DNA of 6,756 nt, taken from NCBI GenBank assembly GCA_021730825.1, contig JAKFYO010000039.1, positions 1-6,756 of the forward strand, in the 5' to 3' direction. The number at the start of each line of letters is the position of its first letter. Positions within the stretch are counted from its first letter, which is position 1. Source of the stretch: Hyphomicrobiales bacterium. GTDB taxonomy: Bacteria; Pseudomonadota; Alphaproteobacteria; Rhizobiales; Xanthobacteraceae. The notes beneath the pieces are model-generated. The model was given only the letters and a program-made list of their open reading frames with translations. It made no database searches and was not told the DNA's origin. The position numbers and the translations under genes were made by a program. Positions 5,179 to 6,756 of the stretch are shown here, piece after piece.

Positions 5179-6505
5179 TCACCTTGCCGAGCTTCTCGAA
5201 AATTTCGCCGATCTGCGCCTCCGAGACGATCAGCGGCGGGGAAACGCAAAGCGTATCGCCAGCCGCCCGGATCATAATGCCGAGGTCATGGAAGGCGTGT
5301 TCGAGCGACTCGAAGCCGCGCTTGCCGGGAGTATCTTTTCTTGGCGCAAGGTCGATGCCGCAGGTGAGGCCGACACAGCGGATGTCGAGTACACCCGGCA
5401 GACCCTTCAACGACATCGCGGTGTCGTACCAGAGCGGCTCCAGCTTTTTCGCGCGATTGAACAGGTCTTCCTGCTTGTAGAGATCGAGGGTTGCGATCCC
5501 CGCGGCGACTGCGAGCGGATGCGCCGAATACGTGTAGCCGTGGAAGAGCTCGATCACGTGCTCGGGACCCTTCATGAAGGCATCGTAGATTCCCTTGCGC
5601 GCGACCACGCCGCCCATCGGGACCGAGCCCGCGGTGATGCCCTTCGCGAAGGTCATCAAGTCCGGCACGACGCCGTAACGCTCGGCGGCAAATGCATGAC
5701 CGAGACGGCCGAAGCCCGTGATGACTTCGTCGAAGATCAGAAGAATGCCGTGCTTGTCGCAGATTTCGCGCAAGCGTTTCAGATAGCCTTTCGGCGCCGG
5801 CAACACGCCGGTCGAGCCTGACATCGGTTCGACGATGACGGCGGCAATCGTGGACGCGTCATGTAGTGCGACGAGACGCTCCAGTTCGTCGGCAAGCTCT
5901 GCGCCCCATTCCGGTTCGCCCTTCGAGAACGCCTGCTTTTCGCGATTGTAGGTCGCGGGCAGATGATCGACCCCCGCAAGCGCGTTGCCGAATTGTTTGC
6001 GGTTCGCGACCATGCCGCCGACGGAAATGCCGCCGAAGCCGACGCCGTGATAGCCGCGCTCGCGGCCGATCAGCCGCGTGCGCCCGGCATTGCCCGAGAC
6101 ATTATGATAAGCGAGCGCGATTTTGAGCGCGGTATCGACCGCTTCCGAACCCGAATTGCAAAAGAAAACATGATCGAGATCGCCGGGCGCCAGTTCCGCG
6201 ATGCGGGTGGCCAGCGTGAACGCCTGCGGATGCGAAAACTGAAAGCTCGGCGCGAAATCCATTTCGCCCGCCTGCTTGCGGATCGCTTCCACGATCGGCG
6301 CGCGGTTATGGCCGGGGTTGATGCACCACAGGCCCGCCGCCGCATCCATCACCTTGTGACCATTCGCCGCCGTGTAGTGCATATCCTTCGCAGCCGTAAC
6401 GAGACGCGGTCGCTTCTTGAAGGCGCGGTTCGCGGTGAAGGGAATCCAGAAGGCTTCGAGGTCGTTCGGCGCGTGTTTGGCGTCGATATCGTAGGCGTAG
6501 GCCAT
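5162..6505 (-). CDS. Class III PLP aminotransferase, beta-alanine (omega-amino acid):pyruvate type
   Basis: A complete 447-residue fold-type I aminotransferase. The opening LEAFWIPFTANRAFKK (16-31) is characteristic of omega-amino acid:pyruvate transaminases (EC 2.6.1.18, such as Pseudomonas BauA / APT). Landmarks: Trp60 (GLWC); phosphate-binding NSGSE (117-121); Tyr152-His153-Gly154 stacking on PLP; VEPMSGSTGV (225-234); Asp259 in FDEVITGFGRLG pairing with the pyridine nitrogen; Schiff-base Lys288 in FAKGIT; Thr325 in GYTYSAHP; and Arg413 near GDTL, corresponding to the substrate carboxylate arginine. It probably moves amino groups from beta-alanine or related omega-amines to pyruvate, giving malonate semialdehyde and alanine in the cytoplasm; GABA or other amines cannot be excluded. 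The ATG at 6505 has a perfect AAGGAG seven bases upstream. The gene is monocistronic here and overlaps the converging cytochrome gene by 17 bp at its 3' end. Its upstream region has several inverted repeats. Confidence 0.9.
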   Translation of the reverse strand: MAYAYDIDAKHAPNDLEAFWIPFTANRAFKKRPRLVTAAKDMHYTAANGHKVMDAAAGLWCINPGHNRAPIVEAIRKQAGEMDFAPSFQFSHPQAFTLATRIAELAPGDLDHVFFCNSGSEAVDTALKIALAYHNVSGNAGRTRLIGRERGYHGVGFGGISVGGMVANRKQFGNALAGVDHLPATYNREKQAFSKGEPEWGAELADELERLVALHDASTIAAVIVEPMSGSTGVLPAPKGYLKRLREICDKHGILLIFDEVITGFGRLGHAFAAERYGVVPDLMTFAKGITAGSVPMGGVVARKGIYDAFMKGPEHVIELFHGYTYSAHPLAVAAGIATLDLYKQEDLFNRAKKLEPLWYDTAMSLKGLPGVLDIRCVGLTCGIDLAPRKDTPGKRGFESLEHAFHDLGIMIRAAGDTLCVSPPLIVSEAQIGEIFEKLGKVIKTIQ

Positions 6506-6512
6506 GGTCTTG

Positions 6513-6528
6513 CTCCTTGGGCTCCAAG
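6513..6528 (-). promoter_or_regulatory. Ribosome-binding site of the aminotransferase within a small hairpin
   Basis: On the minus strand, AAGGAG (complement of 6513-6518) lies seven bases before the ATG and fixes the start. Just 5' of it CTTGG, loop AGC, CCAAG (complement of 6516-6528) form a 5 bp stem that includes the first three bases of the Shine-Dalgarno sequence. This could partly mask the site and modulate translation. The stem is short, so its effect is uncertain. Confidence 0.5.
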
Positions 6529-6563
6529 CCTAGCAGCGGGCAGCCCGGACCGGCCACCCTGCG

Positions 6564-6603
6564 GTGCCGAAAAACAAAGGGTTTGTTTACCCTGTTTTGG
6601 CAC
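6564..6603. promoter_or_regulatory. 40 bp imperfect palindrome, candidate operator for the aminotransferase or the divergent gene
   Basis: The outer arms GTGCC (6564-6568) and GGCAC (6599-6603) are perfect. Inside them AAAA pairs with TTTT (6595-6598), and GGG (6579-6581) pairs with CCC (6590-6592). A nested perfect repeat, AAACAAAGGGTTTGTTT (6572-6588), uses some of the same bases. It lies 58 bp upstream of the aminotransferase ATG, in a low-GC patch of an otherwise GC-rich region, and between two divergent reading frames. This is where a dimeric regulator site would be expected. No T-run follows, so a terminator is less likely. A second, smaller repeat GCGCC-N9-GGCGC follows at 6608-6626. 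The symmetry is seen directly; the regulator is unknown. Confidence 0.5.
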
Positions 6604-6676
6604 TGTGGCGCCTTGAAATAGGGCGCTTCCAGAAGGTCGAGCCCGTAACCAGTCCGCGTCGAGGGGTCGCCCGGTA

Positions 6677-6756
6677 ATGGTAAGGAAAGACGGCTCGCAA
6701 GAGCCTAATTGCGTAAGCGTTGCGTCTGCATCCGCCCGCATTCTCGTCATCGATAA
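6677..6756 (+). CDS. Possible start of a response-regulator-like gene, partial (runs off right edge)
   Basis: From the ATG at 6677, 26 codons stay open to the window end. The last residues are SARILVID, which looks like the first beta strand and acidic start of a receiver domain (usually ILVVDD or ILVIDD). About 19 residues of polar leader precede it. GAGGGG at 6661-6666 lies 10 bases upstream as a possible ribosome site. The frame is open back to a stop at 6614-6616, and this is the only ATG in it. The base following GAT is A, so the next codon is AAN (Asn or Lys), not the usual second Asp. The fragment is too short to settle identity; a chance open frame is possible. If real, it is divergent from the aminotransferase and shares the inverted-repeat region. 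Confidence 0.35.
   Translation, partial: MVRKDGSQEPNCVSVASASARILVID

Noticed and set aside
5963..6616. 217-codon plus-strand open frame opposite the aminotransferase
   Set aside because: Antisense shadow. The aminotransferase has all catalytic residues and a perfect ribosome site.
6599..6616. TGGCAC followed by TTG as a sigma-54-like site
   Set aside because: The gap between the halves is 9 bases where 5 are expected, and the -12 GC is absent (TTGAA).

Overview
The window looks like the chromosome of a GC-rich alphaproteobacterium, most likely of the Hyphomicrobiales (Bradyrhizobium / Rhodopseudomonas / Xanthobacteraceae side). The grounds are the strong G/C third-position bias, a TipF-type degenerate EAL protein, a CheZ-like phosphatase paired with CheY, and an alphaproteobacterial class IIA HAD hydrolase with a DVWG motif. 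This placement rests on family recognition by eye, not on a search. All complete genes are intact. I see no insertion sequences, tRNA or rRNA genes, CRISPR arrays or signs of recent transfer.

Layout. (1) The left edge holds the 5' part of a minus-strand MaoC/hot-dog enoyl-CoA hydratase, cut by the window. (2) Divergent from it, on the plus strand, a single-domain CheY (581-970) is followed by a CheZ-type phosphatase (1005-1532); together they form a signal/phosphatase pair for flagellar control. (3) Converging on cheZ with only 3 bp between the stop codons is a minus-strand pair: a TipF-like membrane / coiled-coil / degenerate-EAL protein (3858-2491), then a HAD-IIA hydrolase (2414-1536). (4) Divergent from tipF is a tight plus-strand pair: a Tat-exported protein with an intradiol-dioxygenase-like beta-sandwich (4055-4549), and 8 bp later a six-helix ferric-reductase-like cytochrome b protein (4558-5178). 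(5) Converging on it, with a 17 bp overlap, is a class III PLP aminotransferase of the beta-alanine:pyruvate type (6505-5162). (6) The right end holds a 250 bp regulatory stretch with several inverted repeats. A plus-strand reading frame running off the edge begins like a response-regulator receiver domain.

How the genes fit together. cheY, cheZ and tipF suggest a motility-linked neighbourhood: CheY-P acts on the flagellar switch, CheZ removes its phosphate, and TipF (in Caulobacter, a c-di-GMP receptor) directs polar flagellum assembly. MaoC, HAD and the aminotransferase are metabolic genes with no evident link to it.

The part most worth attention is the 4055-5178 pair. A membrane diheme electron conduit lacking any flavin domain is coupled to a Tat substrate whose fold resembles intradiol dioxygenases but which lacks the iron-ligand tyrosines. 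The arrangement resembles MsrP/MsrQ, but with a different periplasmic partner, and may be an undescribed periplasmic redox module.
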